Source: Paenibacillus phyllosphaerae (lineage in GTDB: Bacteria; Bacillota; Bacilli; Paenibacillales; Paenibacillaceae). From it: DNA of 64,000 bases. How positions within the stretch are numbered: position 1 is the stretch's first letter; the number at the start of each line of letters is the position of its first letter. The notes under the pieces were generated by a model. That model had not been told where the DNA came from and searched no databases. It saw only the letters and a program-made list of their open reading frames with translations. The stretch is from NCBI RefSeq assembly GCF_014192105.1, contig NZ_JACHXK010000006.1, positions 62,001 to 126,000 of the forward strand, in the 5' to 3' direction. Shown here piece by piece: positions 34,069 through 42,806 of the stretch. The translations under genes and the position numbers were made by a program.

Positions 34069-35268
34069 TTATACGACCATGTTCGACCAGACCATCATGG
34101 CGGAACCTACGGCAACGGCGTCCTCTTGCAGCTTCCCTTTCGAGAAGCTCGGCACATAGTCAGGATAATAGTAAATATTGCGCTTAGCGGTATCGATCGC
34201 GGTCTGGAAATACAGCTCATGGGAGTTAATAAGCGGGCCGCCGAGCACGATGGACTCCGGGTGCAGCACATTAATGAGATTCGCGAGCCCGATCCCGAAA
34301 CAGACGGCGGACTGGGTGAAGATCTCGCGGGCATAGGCATTGCCGCTATGCAGGCCTTGCAGCAGCACGTCGTACGTTAGGCGCTCCGGGGGAACTTGCC
34401 CGGCGCCGGGAATATCGGCGCGGCCGGTCTTGGCCACCGCACGTGCCCGTTTCTCCAACGCTTGCACGGAAGCAAGCGCTTCCCAAGCGCCGTAGTTGCC
34501 ATGATCATGCAGCCGAGGGCCGTCCATCTGGATGATCATCTGGCCGACGGCGCCTTCCATATCGACGCTGCCGTGAACGATATGGCCGCCCGACATCATG
34601 GCCGAACGTAGGCCGACGCCCGCATGCACGTAGAGCATGTGCTGCAGATTCTCGCTGCGCATGGACCAATGCTCGCCGATGAGAGCCGCATCCGCGCCGT
34701 TCCCCAGCCGGGAGGCAATGCCGGTCCGCTCTTCCAGCAGCTTGCAGATCGGCACCTGATTCCAACCTCGCGCGGGGAAGTTGGATGGTTCGATAATCAC
34801 GCCCGTCTTCCGATCGAGCGGGCCGACGGCTCCGATGCCGATCCCGACGACTTGATGCGGTTGAATATGGTGGTCCAGCATGATGGATCGAATATTCAAC
34901 ACGACATAGTCGATCAAGGCCTCCGGGGTCATCGCTTCGTCCATGCGCCAGCGGAGGAGCGCTTTCGAATTCATTTTGGCATCGAAGAACCCGAGCGTGG
35001 AGGTGCGACGCGAGATATCCAGGCCGAAGAAATAGCCGTAATCTGCATTCACTTCATAGAGAATAGGTCTTCGCCCTCCACTGGATGGGCCATATCCGGT
35101 GATAAGCAGCTTGTCCGCCACCATCTCCTCAAGCAGACGGGTTAACGAACTGCTGGTCATGCCGGACAGCGGCATCAGCTCGGCTTTGGAGGTCACTCCC
35201 TGACGGGCAATATGCGTATAGATGAGCTTCTTGGGAGAAGCGATCGGGAAGGAGGGAAGAATCGTCAT
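34069..35268 (-). CDS. ROK-family transcriptional repressor (XylR/NagC type)
   Basis: About 399 residues from the ATG at 35266-35268, preferred because GAGGT lies at the right distance. An N-terminal winged helix-turn-helix (residues ~10-70, 'QGVTSKAELMPLSGMTSSSLTRLLEEMVADKLL') is joined to a ROK sugar-kinase-like domain ('VGIGIGAVGPLD', 'GNGADAALIGEHW', 'IVLGGPLI'). The usual zinc-binding CxCGxxGCxE motif is replaced by 'LHDHGNYGAWEAL', so the metal site is lost. It probably senses a sugar without kinase activity. No sugar operon is immediately adjacent; its targets are unknown. Confidence 0.87.
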   Translation of the reverse strand: MTILPSFPIASPKKLIYTHIARQGVTSKAELMPLSGMTSSSLTRLLEEMVADKLLITGYGPSSGGRRPILYEVNADYGYFFGLDISRRTSTLGFFDAKMNSKALLRWRMDEAMTPEALIDYVVLNIRSIMLDHHIQPHQVVGIGIGAVGPLDRKTGVIIEPSNFPARGWNQVPICKLLEERTGIASRLGNGADAALIGEHWSMRSENLQHMLYVHAGVGLRSAMMSGGHIVHGSVDMEGAVGQMIIQMDGPRLHDHGNYGAWEALASVQALEKRARAVAKTGRADIPGAGQVPPERLTYDVLLQGLHSGNAYAREIFTQSAVCFGIGLANLINVLHPESIVLGGPLINSHELYFQTAIDTAKRNIYYYPDYVPSFSKGKLQEDAVAVGSAMMVWSNMVV

Positions 35269-35339
35269 GGTCATACCTCATTTTCCAAGTAAGGACATAG
35301 GATAAACCCATTATATATGATGAAAATGAGCGGATAAAG

Positions 35340-35565
35340 CTAAACTAACGCGTGCAGCATCACCTTCAGCTGCCGGCGCTGCTCGATGGTGAGCTTCCCC
35401 ATGAGCTTCTCGGAAATCTCCGCGGTGACGGCGCGAATCGTCCGAATATGGGGCTTGGCCTTATCCGTCAGCGTTAGGATGGTCGCGCGCCGATCCTTCG
35501 GGTCGATCGTGCGCTGAAGAAGTCCGTTTTGCTCCAAAGCGTTGACGCGGATTACGGCAGCCAGC
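35340..35565 (-). pseudogene. MarR-family regulator, C-terminal half only
   Basis: The reverse strand reads 'VNALEQNGLLQRTIDPKDRRATILTLTDKAKPHIRTIRAVTAEISEKLMGKLTIEQRRQLKVMLHALV', the recognition-wing and C-terminal dimer helices of a MarR protein. Everything before the recognition helix (~60 residues) is missing. Upstream, the sequence passes directly into the MFS frame on the other strand, so the start codon and the shared promoter region are gone. Confidence 0.75.
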
Positions 35566-36542
35566 TTCTTCCTGTTCTTCGGGTTCCAAATGTTATTGCC
35601 GACGTTGCCGGTCTACATGCTGGACTTGGGCGGAGACAATACGGCCGTCGGATTGATCATCAGCATCTTCACCGTATTCGCCTTGTTCACCCGGCCGTTG
35701 GTCGGCGCGCTTATGGGCCAGAACAAGAAAGGCTGGCTCGCGGCAGGACTTATCCTATGCTTTGTCATTATTGCGTCCTATCATTGGACGGCTACGGTCG
35801 CCATGCTCCTGTTGGCACGGTGCATTCACGGCGTCGGTTGGGGAATCGTTACGGTGACGTCGAGCACGATCGCCTCGGATGTGATTCCGGCAAGCCGGCG
35901 GGGAGAGGGCATCGGATTCTTCGGGCTTGCGAGCACGCTGGCCATGGCGTTGGCCCCGGCGATCGGGCTTGCGCTGTTGAACGGAGAATGGCGGATGCCT
36001 AGCGTTATTGGCGTCGCAGCCGTCAGCACGATGTTATCGCTGTTATGCGTATGGGGCGTGAAGAGACAATCTAGACCGGTCGATTCTCGCATAGGCAGAG
36101 CGGAGCCGGTACAAGAGAAGCCTTCCTTCCGTTCGCAGCTATTCGAGCCGCGGGCGTTGTTTCCTTCGATGCTTGGTTTGCTGATCGGCATCGTCTACGG
36201 CGGGATCGTCAGCTTCATTACGCTGTTCGGCGAAGAAGCCGATATCGGCAACGTCGGTCTTTTCTTTACCTTGAATGCCGTCTGTCTGCTCATCGTCCGG
36301 TTTATCTCCGGGAGGCTGTTCGACCGCTAAGGCCATGGGTATTGAACCGAGTGGAACCGGCGCGGCGAGGTCCTGCGAATGCGACGTTCTATTCGGCATT
36401 CGATCTGGGGATCGGCGGAGGCGCCTTGATCCTCGGTCGGCTTGCGGAAGCGAGCAGCTATGCAGCGATGTATCGATATTCTTTCTTCGTGGTCGTGCTG
36501 TTCTGTATCGTCTATGTGTTGTTTAGCCGGAAACGGTCTTAG
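35542..36542 (+). pseudogene. MFS transporter, truncated at the start and internally deleted
   Basis: The first piece (35542-36330) begins inside transmembrane helix 1 ('ASFFLFFGFQMLLPTLPVYMLDLGGD'), continues for about eight helices, and stops at 'LLIVRFISGRLFDR'. The next recognisable part, 'ARRGPANATFYSAFDLGIGGGALILGRLAEASSYAAMYRYSFF', belongs to the last helices, is in a different frame and ends at 36542. Roughly 80-90 residues between them are missing. It resembles the YfmO/YwoG-like drug-efflux group usually paired with a MarR repressor. It cannot make a working transporter. Confidence 0.82.
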
Positions 36543-36559
36543 TGAAAGAGAGGAACTCG

Positions 36560-36587
36560 GAGAGCACCAATAGCGGTGCTCTCTTTG
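36560..36587. terminator. Terminator between the MFS remnant and the AraC gene
   Basis: GAGAGCACC (36560-36568) pairs with GGTGCTCTC (36575-36583), followed by TTTG. Confidence 0.78.
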
Positions 36588-36649
36588 CTGTTCCATGGCA
36601 TCGGCATCGGCCTGAACCGTCTGCCGATACAGGCAGTTGGCATCTCGGA

Positions 36650-37525
36650 TTAGCCGCTGCGGGTCGTCGTTTTCCGATAAGCGGAAGGCGTGAAGCCGGT
36701 GAGCAGCTTGAATGTCCGGTGAAAATGCGGGAGGCTCGAAATACCGCATCTCTCCGCTATGCTTGAGACGTTCTCATCGGAAGCGAGCAGCAGTTCCTTC
36801 GCCCGAATGATCCGTTTGGCATTCACGTAGTCGGTGAGATTCATGCCGGTGAATTGCTTGAATGCCCTGGAGAAATGCGCTTGCGAGACGGCCGCCTTGG
36901 CCGAACAGGCGGCCAGGCTGTGATCCTGCTCGGGATGCGCATCGATATCATGGAGCGTGCTAATGATCCAGGACGGACCTGGCTTATGCTCAAGCGGACG
37001 GTCGGTGAATTGCTCGCTCAGATACCGGTTGAGCGCAAGCAACAGACGGCCCAATTCCAACCGGATAGCGGCCCGATAACCTGGCTGTTGCCGTTCGTAT
37101 TCCTCGTGGAGATAGGGTAGCGTGCTCTCCAGCATGTCGCGAAGATACTCCGGCGGCTCGAATTTGAAGCAGCGGCGCTTGCGTGCCAGATCGAAGCACT
37201 GGAGCAAGGAATAAGAATCGTCATACGCGCCGGCGCCCGCCATTGCGGGAGAGAAGAAGATCGCGCTCGACAGAATGGGGTTAACGTCTTCCGGGTTGGC
37301 GCGATGCACCGTATTGCCGGGAATGAGGAATAAGTTGCCCGGCTTCTTGTCGTATAGCGTTTGATCAATGAAGAAGGTGCCGCTGCCTTCGTAGACGTAC
37401 ACCAATTCGTAAAGATCGTGCAGATGGTCGGGCAATTCGAATTGCGGGAGCTTGAGCGTCTTATGCGTAATATGAAAAGGGAAGAGCGGATCGCCAATAA
37501 AAGGTTTGCGGAAGGGCTCCATCAT
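36650..37525 (-). CDS. AraC-family transcriptional regulator
   Basis: 291 residues. The N-terminal cupin senses a ligand ('ELPDHLHDLYELVYVYEGSGTFFIDQTLYDKKPGNLFLIPGNTVHR'). Two C-terminal helix-turn-helix motifs are complete ('AVSQAHFSRAFKQFTGMNLTDYVNAKRI' and 'ERCGISSLPHFHRTFKLLTGFTPSAYRK'). GGGAGA lies ahead of the start, where two adjacent ATGs are possible. Neighbours are the broken MFS gene and the divergent coat cluster; neither is an obvious target, so the original partner genes may have been lost or lie elsewhere. Confidence 0.9.
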   Translation of the reverse strand: MMEPFRKPFIGDPLFPFHITHKTLKLPQFELPDHLHDLYELVYVYEGSGTFFIDQTLYDKKPGNLFLIPGNTVHRANPEDVNPILSSAIFFSPAMAGAGAYDDSYSLLQCFDLARKRRCFKFEPPEYLRDMLESTLPYLHEEYERQQPGYRAAIRLELGRLLLALNRYLSEQFTDRPLEHKPGPSWIISTLHDIDAHPEQDHSLAACSAKAAVSQAHFSRAFKQFTGMNLTDYVNAKRIIRAKELLLASDENVSSIAERCGISSLPHFHRTFKLLTGFTPSAYRKTTTRSG

Positions 37526-37696
37526 AATCGTCTCCCGTCGTTAATTTCACCTTTCTACCATAGCAAGAAAACGTATAAATACGCAATTCCTGTTCGATTC
37601 GTACGGTAATACGACTGTCAGCATGTGAATGGTATAGAAAGGATTGTCATAACAGACGCTATCGAAGAACAACAGCTCTGAAGGGAGAATGACGGA

Positions 37697-37945
37697 ATGG
37701 ATCAACAGCAGCTATTGGCGGCACATGAAGCGATCGATCTGCACGAGATCATCAACTTCAAGACGCTGGGACTCGCCAAGTCGAAGCTGATGCAAGGGCT
37801 TGTTTTCGACCAGGAGCTGAGGGCCTTGATGGAGAAGGATGTGCAGCAGACGCAGCAGGCGATCGCGGAATTGCAGGCTGTCTATGCGAAAGCTCCTTTC
37901 CATGCGCCTGTACCGGAATTTCGGCCGACGCCAATTCTTAATTAA
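37697..37945 (+). CDS. Small spore-coat-associated protein (YraG-like)
   Basis: 82 residues, mostly helical: '[56 protein letters not shown]'. This HE(x)n coat-helper pattern is shared with the 69-residue protein at 39559, so the two are related. AAGGGAG precedes the ATG. It is first in a cluster with a CotF-like protein and an alcohol dehydrogenase, as in B. subtilis yraG-yraF-adhB-yraE-yraD. The equivalence is by arrangement and pattern. Confidence 0.75.
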   Translation: MDQQQLLAAHEAIDLHEIINFKTLGLAKSKLMQGLVFDQELRALMEKDVQQTQQAIAELQAVYAKAPFHAPVPEFRPTPILN

Positions 37946-37971
37946 TGCGGACAAAGGAGTTCGAAGACACC

Positions 37972-38382
37972 ATGAACATGCAGCAAGCCGATCCGATCAA
38001 GATGGATTACCTAGATCCCGCCAATGCGCTGAATATGCCGGAGATGGCAGATATGACGTTCGCGATGGATTTTCTCTCGCGCGTCAAGGAAGGGGTTCGC
38101 AATCTGTCGGTGGCGCTGACCGAGTCGGTCTCGCCGGATCTCCGCGCCTTGCTCCGGACTCAGCTCCGCCAAGGCATTGCGCTGCATCAAGAGATCAGCG
38201 AGCTGATGATTCGCAAAAAATGGTTCCATCCTTATGGGCTCAAGGAGCAGTTCCAGCTCGACATGCTGTCCCTTCAGAACACGCTTGAGATAAGCAAACA
38301 ACGCTTCTTCCCGGATGATACGTCTCGAAAAGGCATGTTCGATCGCACGCCGGACGCACACATGGGGGGCAGCGAAGCATGA
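37972..38382 (+). CDS. CotF-family spore coat protein (YraF-like)
   Basis: 136 residues from ATG 37972, which has AAAGGAG upstream; an ATG at 37945 is possible but lacks one. The family core is '[70 protein letters not shown]', a ferritin-like helical bundle found in CotF and YraF. Coat proteins of this type are made in the mother cell. Its stop overlaps the start of the dehydrogenase (ATGA), so translation is coupled. Confidence 0.87.
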   Translation: MNMQQADPIKMDYLDPANALNMPEMADMTFAMDFLSRVKEGVRNLSVALTESVSPDLRALLRTQLRQGIALHQEISELMIRKKWFHPYGLKEQFQLDMLSLQNTLEISKQRFFPDDTSRKGMFDRTPDAHMGGSEA

Positions 38383-39515
38383 AGGCCGTTACCTATCAAG
38401 GCATCAAGAACGTCGTTGTGAAAGACGTGCCGGATCCAAAGATTGAGAAGGGCGACGACATGATCATCCGCCTGACGACGACGGCGATTTGCGGGTCGGA
38501 TCTGCATCTGTTCCATGGGATGGTGCCGAATCTGCAGGAGGATTACGTCGTTGGCCATGAGCCGATGGGCATCGTCGAAGAAGTCGGCCCTGACGTGGCC
38601 AACCTGAAGAAAGGCGATAGAGTCATCATTCCGTTCAACATTGCGTGCGGACATTGCTTTTATTGCCAAAATCATCTGGAAAGCCAATGCGACAACTCCA
38701 ACGAGAATGGCGAGATGGGCGGTTTCTTCGGCTATTCGGGTACGACAGGCGGCTTCCCGGGCGGCCAAGCGGAGCTGCTGCGCGTGCCGTTCGCGAATTT
38801 CACTCATTTCAAAATTCCCGAAGATTGCGAACATCCCGACGAGAAGCTATGCCTGATCTCCGATGCGATGACGACGGCGTTTTGGAGCGTGGATAATGCC
38901 GGGGTTAAAGGCGGAGAGACGGTTATTGTACTTGGCTGCGGGCCAGTCGGCCTGCTGGCGCAGAAGTTCGCCTGGTTCAAAGGCGCAAGCCGAGTCATCG
39001 CGGTCGATTATTTGGATTACCGGCTCGAGCATGCGAAGCGGACGAACAGCGTCGAAGTCGTCAATGCCGGATCGCATGAGAACGTCGGCAACGTGCTCAA
39101 GGAAATGACGAAGGGCGGGGCCGATATCGTCATCGATTGCACGGGCATGAGCGGGAAGATGACCCCGATGGAATCGCTGGCCTCCGGATTGAAGCTGCAC
39201 GGCGGCGCCATGGGCGGCCTTGTTATCGCTTCGCAGGCGGTACGTAAAGGCGGTACGATTCAAGTTACCGGCGTGTATGCCGGAAGGTACAACGCTTTCC
39301 CGCTCGGCGATATTTTTCAGCGGAACGTCAATCTGCGGACCGGACAGGCGCCGGTCATTCATTATATGCCTTATATGTACGAGCTGATCAACACCGGCAA
39401 GGTCGATCCGGGCGATGTGGTTACGCATGTCATGCCGCTCGGCGAAGCGAAGAAGGGCTACGAAATTTTCGATACGCGAGTCGATAACTGCATTAAGGTC
39501 GTGCTGAAGCCTTAG
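38379..39515 (+). CDS. adhB: Zinc-dependent alcohol/formaldehyde dehydrogenase (AdhB-like)
   Basis: 378 residues of the zinc MDR family. Catalytic zinc ligands lie in '[11 protein letters not shown]' and 'VVGHEPMG'. The structural zinc loop is '[15 protein letters not shown]', and the NAD fold is '[14 protein letters not shown]'. The '[23 protein letters not shown]' insert is shared with glutathione-independent formaldehyde dehydrogenase-like proteins. In B. subtilis adhB lies between the same kind of coat genes and responds to aldehydes. It starts inside the end of the CotF gene. The substrate is not proven. Confidence 0.9.
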   Translation: MKAVTYQGIKNVVVKDVPDPKIEKGDDMIIRLTTTAICGSDLHLFHGMVPNLQEDYVVGHEPMGIVEEVGPDVANLKKGDRVIIPFNIACGHCFYCQNHLESQCDNSNENGEMGGFFGYSGTTGGFPGGQAELLRVPFANFTHFKIPEDCEHPDEKLCLISDAMTTAFWSVDNAGVKGGETVIVLGCGPVGLLAQKFAWFKGASRVIAVDYLDYRLEHAKRTNSVEVVNAGSHENVGNVLKEMTKGGADIVIDCTGMSGKMTPMESLASGLKLHGGAMGGLVIASQAVRKGGTIQVTGVYAGRYNAFPLGDIFQRNVNLRTGQAPVIHYMPYMYELINTGKVDPGDVVTHVMPLGEAKKGYEIFDTRVDNCIKVVLKP

Positions 39516-39558
39516 TCTGGCGGAAGAGCATGGCTTGATGTTACCTAGGAGGTAAACG

Positions 39559-39768
39559 ATGAAGAGTGCCTTGCATGAGACATTGGAGGTCCATGAGCTT
39601 GCCGCCTTCAAAACGATCTGTCTGACGACATCCAAGACGATGCGCGCCCTCGTGTCCGACCCGGAGCTCAAAGACATTATGCAGCAGGATGTCGAGCTTA
39701 CGCATGTGCAACTGCAGGAGTTGAATTCCGTGCTGGCGAATTACGTCCAAGCGGGAGTGGCGCCATGA
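39559..39768 (+). CDS. Small spore-coat-associated protein (YraE-like)
   Basis: 69 residues, helical, clearly similar in pattern to the 82-residue protein at 37697 ('LEVHELAAFKTICLTTSKTMRALVSDPELKDIMQQDVELTHVQLQEL'). GGAGG lies 9 bases before the ATG. Its stop overlaps the start of the next gene. Together with that gene it repeats the small-helper plus CotF-like arrangement seen before adhB. Confidence 0.75.
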   Translation: MKSALHETLEVHELAAFKTICLTTSKTMRALVSDPELKDIMQQDVELTHVQLQELNSVLANYVQAGVAP

Positions 39769-40064
39769 ACACGATCATTGAACATTTGACCGGTATGAGT
39801 ACGTTGACCGATCAGGTCGTCGCGACGAACTTGCTGATTAATGCCAAGAGCGGAGTGCGCAACTACGCGATGGCGGTTACGGAATCCGGTACGCCGGAGG
39901 TTAAGGCGATGCTGACAAAACATCTGGAAGAATCCATCGACATGCACGAGAGGATCATGAATTACATGATCGAGCGCGGCTGGTATCATCCATGGAACAT
40001 AGAGGAACAGTTCCGTCTGGATCAGCAGAACATCGAGACGGCGCTGAAAGTCCCCATGCTCTAG
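39765..40064 (+). CDS. CotF-like spore coat protein (YraD-like)
   Basis: 99 residues: 'LTDQVVATNLLINAKSGVRNYAMAVTESGTPEVKAMLTKHLEESIDMHERIMNYMIERGWYHPWNIEEQFRLDQQNIETAL', the CotF bundle without the N-terminal extension. ATGA overlap with the previous gene. It ends the coat/adh unit. The IS-like element starts only 16 bases after its stop. Confidence 0.85.
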   Translation: MNTIIEHLTGMSTLTDQVVATNLLINAKSGVRNYAMAVTESGTPEVKAMLTKHLEESIDMHERIMNYMIERGWYHPWNIEEQFRLDQQNIETALKVPML

Positions 40065-40139
40065 CCGACGCTTAGCGGCAGGGGCTGACCCATAAGGATT
40101 CACTTTCACTCTTGTGAATCCTAAAATAGCTCGATATCT

Positions 40140-40186
40140 GAACAAAAAAGTGACCGAGCGGGTCCTAAACCTGCACGGTCACTTTT
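40140..40186 (-). terminator. Transposase terminator inside the IS
   Basis: AAAAGTGACCG (40146-40156) pairs with CGGTCACTTTT (40176-40186). On the reverse strand it follows the transposase stop and leads to TTTTTTG. Confidence 0.75.
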
Positions 40187-40912
40187 GCTATTTTATCTGT
40201 TGCTGCTTTCTTCAGCAGATTGTGGGCAAGCGAAAGCCACCCGACCTCAGGCGCACTTTTAGCTAGCCCCGAAACAGGAACCTTCGAAATCCTCGGTTGT
40301 TTTTGATTTGCCCAAACACACTCTCAGGTTCATGCAGGTGTTCTCGGGCTTTCCGTTTAATATGTAGGTAGTTCAAGCTGACTTGTATTTTACGATTTCC
40401 TTTGGCCTCAAGCTGTTTAACTGCTTGGTCAAGCTTTTCGCTTGTAATGGCCGCGGCTTTTTCAGGGTCACTGAGATCTAGGCCATTCAGTGCAGCCTCC
40501 TCCTGCTTCTCAGCTTCGATCTTGGTTCCATCGACGAAGTAGTGTTCCAAATTAACGTATTTTTCTTCGGCGAGAAACTGAAGAATGGTGGTGAAAACGG
40601 ACTCCAGCACGTCTTTCATTCGCTCGGAACGGAAGCGATTGATGGTACGGAAATCTGGACGCTGTCTAGCGGCAAGCAACATGAACATCATATTCTCGCG
40701 CACCGCTTTGGCGATTTGGCGAGAGGAATAGATGTACGCATAGATGATGCTTTCATAAGCATCTTAGGGTGAAAGCTGTCCCGGCTGCCGCCGGGGTAAG
40801 CTTTGGTGAAGAGGATCATACTTAAACGGTTGACGGCGTCATTGATGATGCGGACGAGATGGTTTTGAGGAATATCTTCTTGCAAGTCCATTGGCAAGTA
40901 CAGCTGGTCCAT
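40165..40912 (-). pseudogene. IS1182-family transposase, frameshifted and internally deleted
   Basis: Three pieces in different frames belong together. The N-terminus is 'MDQLYLPMDLQEDIPQNHLVRIINDAVNRLSM' (from 40912). The middle is 'RENMMFMLLAARQRPDFRTINRFRSERMKDVLE...VFGQIKNNRGFRRFLFRG' (40703-40263). The tail is 'SAPEVGWLSLAHNLLKKAATDKIAK', ending at 40165. The junctions near 40700-40760 and near 40260 are frameshifts. The central catalytic stretch between 'FVDGTKIEA' and the tail is much shorter than in a complete transposase. Confidence 0.82.
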
Positions 40913-41306
40913 GGTATATTCTTTTGCTTTTAAAGTTTTGAAGGTTAACCCAAAACGGAGCAGGTCAAATGATTCTGGAGAAGCGCCAGCGGTCGCCTTT
41001 GTGAAGGGATTCCCACCTTAGCTTATTATTCAAGGAATCCCTGAACAACAGCGAGTGGAAGAACATTTGACTGCACAGTGAATTTGGTAACCTAACCTGA
41101 TTTAAAATGAACCGGAGCCGTCCCAACCGTCATCTATGATGACTTATGAGACAGCCCCTTTTTGCTATGAGCCATAAGCGATGGGGATAGGTTCGGAATA
41201 TATCAAATTTGAGTATATATGTGCAAAATGGAGCAATATGATTGTCTATTTTGATACCCTATAATGGAGAAAAGGTGAGGCAATCGAAAAAGGAGCTGGA
41301 TACACG

Positions 41307-42806
41307 ATGACGCTATCGAATGAAATGACGACGCTTTCGGAGCAGAATAAGGATGTGATTGAATCGCTCAAGCAATCGCCGGTACAAATTCTGCAGATCG
41401 GGGAAGGCAATTTCCTGCGGGGATTCGCCGATTGGATGATACATGTGCTGCGCGGGCAAGGCCTATTCGCGGGAAGCGTAGCGGTAACGCAGCCAAGACC
41501 GTCCGGTAAGCCGAAGATTGAACAGCTGGCTGGGCAAGACGGTCTCTACACGCTCGTGACGCAAGGGCTCGAGGACGGAGAGACCGTCATGCGCAAAGAA
41601 ACGATCGGCGTGTTCGCTCACGTATTCGACCCGTACTCGGAATGGCAGCGTCTGATCGAGCTTGCGGTCAGCCCCGATCTGCAGTTCGTCATCTCCAACA
41701 CGACGGAAGCGGGCCTTGTCTATCGGCCGGAAGAATTAACAGACGGACCAATCCTGTCCTATCCGGGGAAACTCGCATTCTTGCTGCATGAACGCTACCA
41801 AGCCTTCCAAGGCGACCCGTCCAAAGGACTCATTCTGCTCCCGTGCGAGCTGCTCGAGCGCAACGGCGATGTGCTGAAGGACGCCGTGCTCCGTTATGCG
41901 AAGGATTGGCGGTTCTCCGCTGACTTCTGTGCGTGGGTGCAAGAGCACAACCGTTTCTTGAACTCGCTCGTCGACCGCATCGTTACCGGGTATCCGGAAG
42001 AGTCGCAGGCGGAGAGCTGGTTCGCGGAATGGGGGTATCGTGACGCGATGCTGTGTACCGCGGAGCCGTATCATCTGTGGGCGATCGAAGCCGGAGCGGA
42101 AATGGAAGCGCTTCTACCGCTGCGGAAAGCAGGGCTTAACGTGCATTGGACCGATGATCTCGCGCCGTTCCAACAGCGGAAGGTGCGAATCCTGAACGGT
42201 GCGCATACGTGGATGGCGCCGATCGGATTGCTGCACGGCGTCGAGCATGTCCGAGCGCTGCTCGAACACCCTGTACTAGGAGCGAAGGTGCGCGATATCG
42301 TGCAAGAGGATATTTTGCCGACGTTGCCATATGAGGAAGAGGAGCTCAAGTCTTACGCAGCCACGGTATTCGACCGCTTCGGTAACCCGTACATCCGTCA
42401 TCGCCTTGCGGATATCGCGATGAATTCGGTGAGCAAATTCAAGACGCGGCTGTTGCCGTCCTTCGCCTATTACGCGGCTGCAGGCAAGCAAATCCCGGCT
42501 GGATTGACGTTAAGCTTGGCTGCCCTGCTGTGCTACTACAACGTCTCGCGGAACGAAGACGGCGTCTATCAAGGCGTTAGCTTGAACGGAGAGACTTATG
42601 CGGTACGCGATGATGAGAAGTCGCTTGCGCGGATAGAGGCGCATTGGGAAGGTGCTAGAGTCGCCGAATCGCAGCGAGATGATCTCGTGAAGTCGCTGCT
42701 CGCAGACGTTGAACTGTGGGGGCAGGATTTGTCCGAATGGAACGGTCTGACGGAAGCCGTCGCACGGCAGATGGAACAGCTGGAGCGGGGTGATTTCCAT
42801 GAATGA
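41307..42806 (+). CDS. uxaB: Tagaturonate reductase (altronate oxidoreductase)
   Basis: 499 residues, mannitol-dehydrogenase superfamily. The N-terminal NAD segment 'VQILQIGEGNFLRGFADWMI' and the later 'KVRILNGAHTWMAPIGLLHG' (catalytic Lys, Asn and His region) are typical of UxaB. It interconverts D-tagaturonate and D-altronate with NADH in galacturonate breakdown. AAAGGAG precedes the ATG. It overlaps uxaA. No uxaC isomerase or exu transporter is present in this window. Confidence 0.93.
   Translation: MTLSNEMTTLSEQNKDVIESLKQSPVQILQIGEGNFLRGFADWMIHVLRGQGLFAGSVAVTQPRPSGKPKIEQLAGQDGLYTLVTQGLEDGETVMRKETIGVFAHVFDPYSEWQRLIELAVSPDLQFVISNTTEAGLVYRPEELTDGPILSYPGKLAFLLHERYQAFQGDPSKGLILLPCELLERNGDVLKDAVLRYAKDWRFSADFCAWVQEHNRFLNSLVDRIVTGYPEESQAESWFAEWGYRDAMLCTAEPYHLWAIEAGAEMEALLPLRKAGLNVHWTDDLAPFQQRKVRILNGAHTWMAPIGLLHGVEHVRALLEHPVLGAKVRDIVQEDILPTLPYEEEELKSYAATVFDRFGNPYIRHRLADIAMNSVSKFKTRLLPSFAYYAAAGKQIPAGLTLSLAALLCYYNVSRNEDGVYQGVSLNGETYAVRDDEKSLARIEAHWEGARVAESQRDDLVKSLLADVELWGQDLSEWNGLTEAVARQMEQLERGDFHE

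Larger units (their letters stand above)
40081..41158. mobile_element. Decayed IS1182-like insertion sequence
   Basis: The ends are imperfect terminal inverted repeats: GGGGCTGACCCATAAG at 40081-40096 and, on the other strand, GGGGCTGTCTCATAAG at 41143-41158 (14 of 16 identical). Inside is a reverse-strand transposase broken by several frameshifts and missing internal sequence. The length, ~1.08 kb, is short for an intact IS1182 element (about 1.5-1.8 kb). I see no target duplication at the edges, so the insertion is old or rearranged. Confidence 0.8.

Noticed and set aside
40064..41306. Target-site duplication for the IS1182-like element
   Set aside because: The bases outside the two terminal repeats do not match each other, so no duplication can be claimed.
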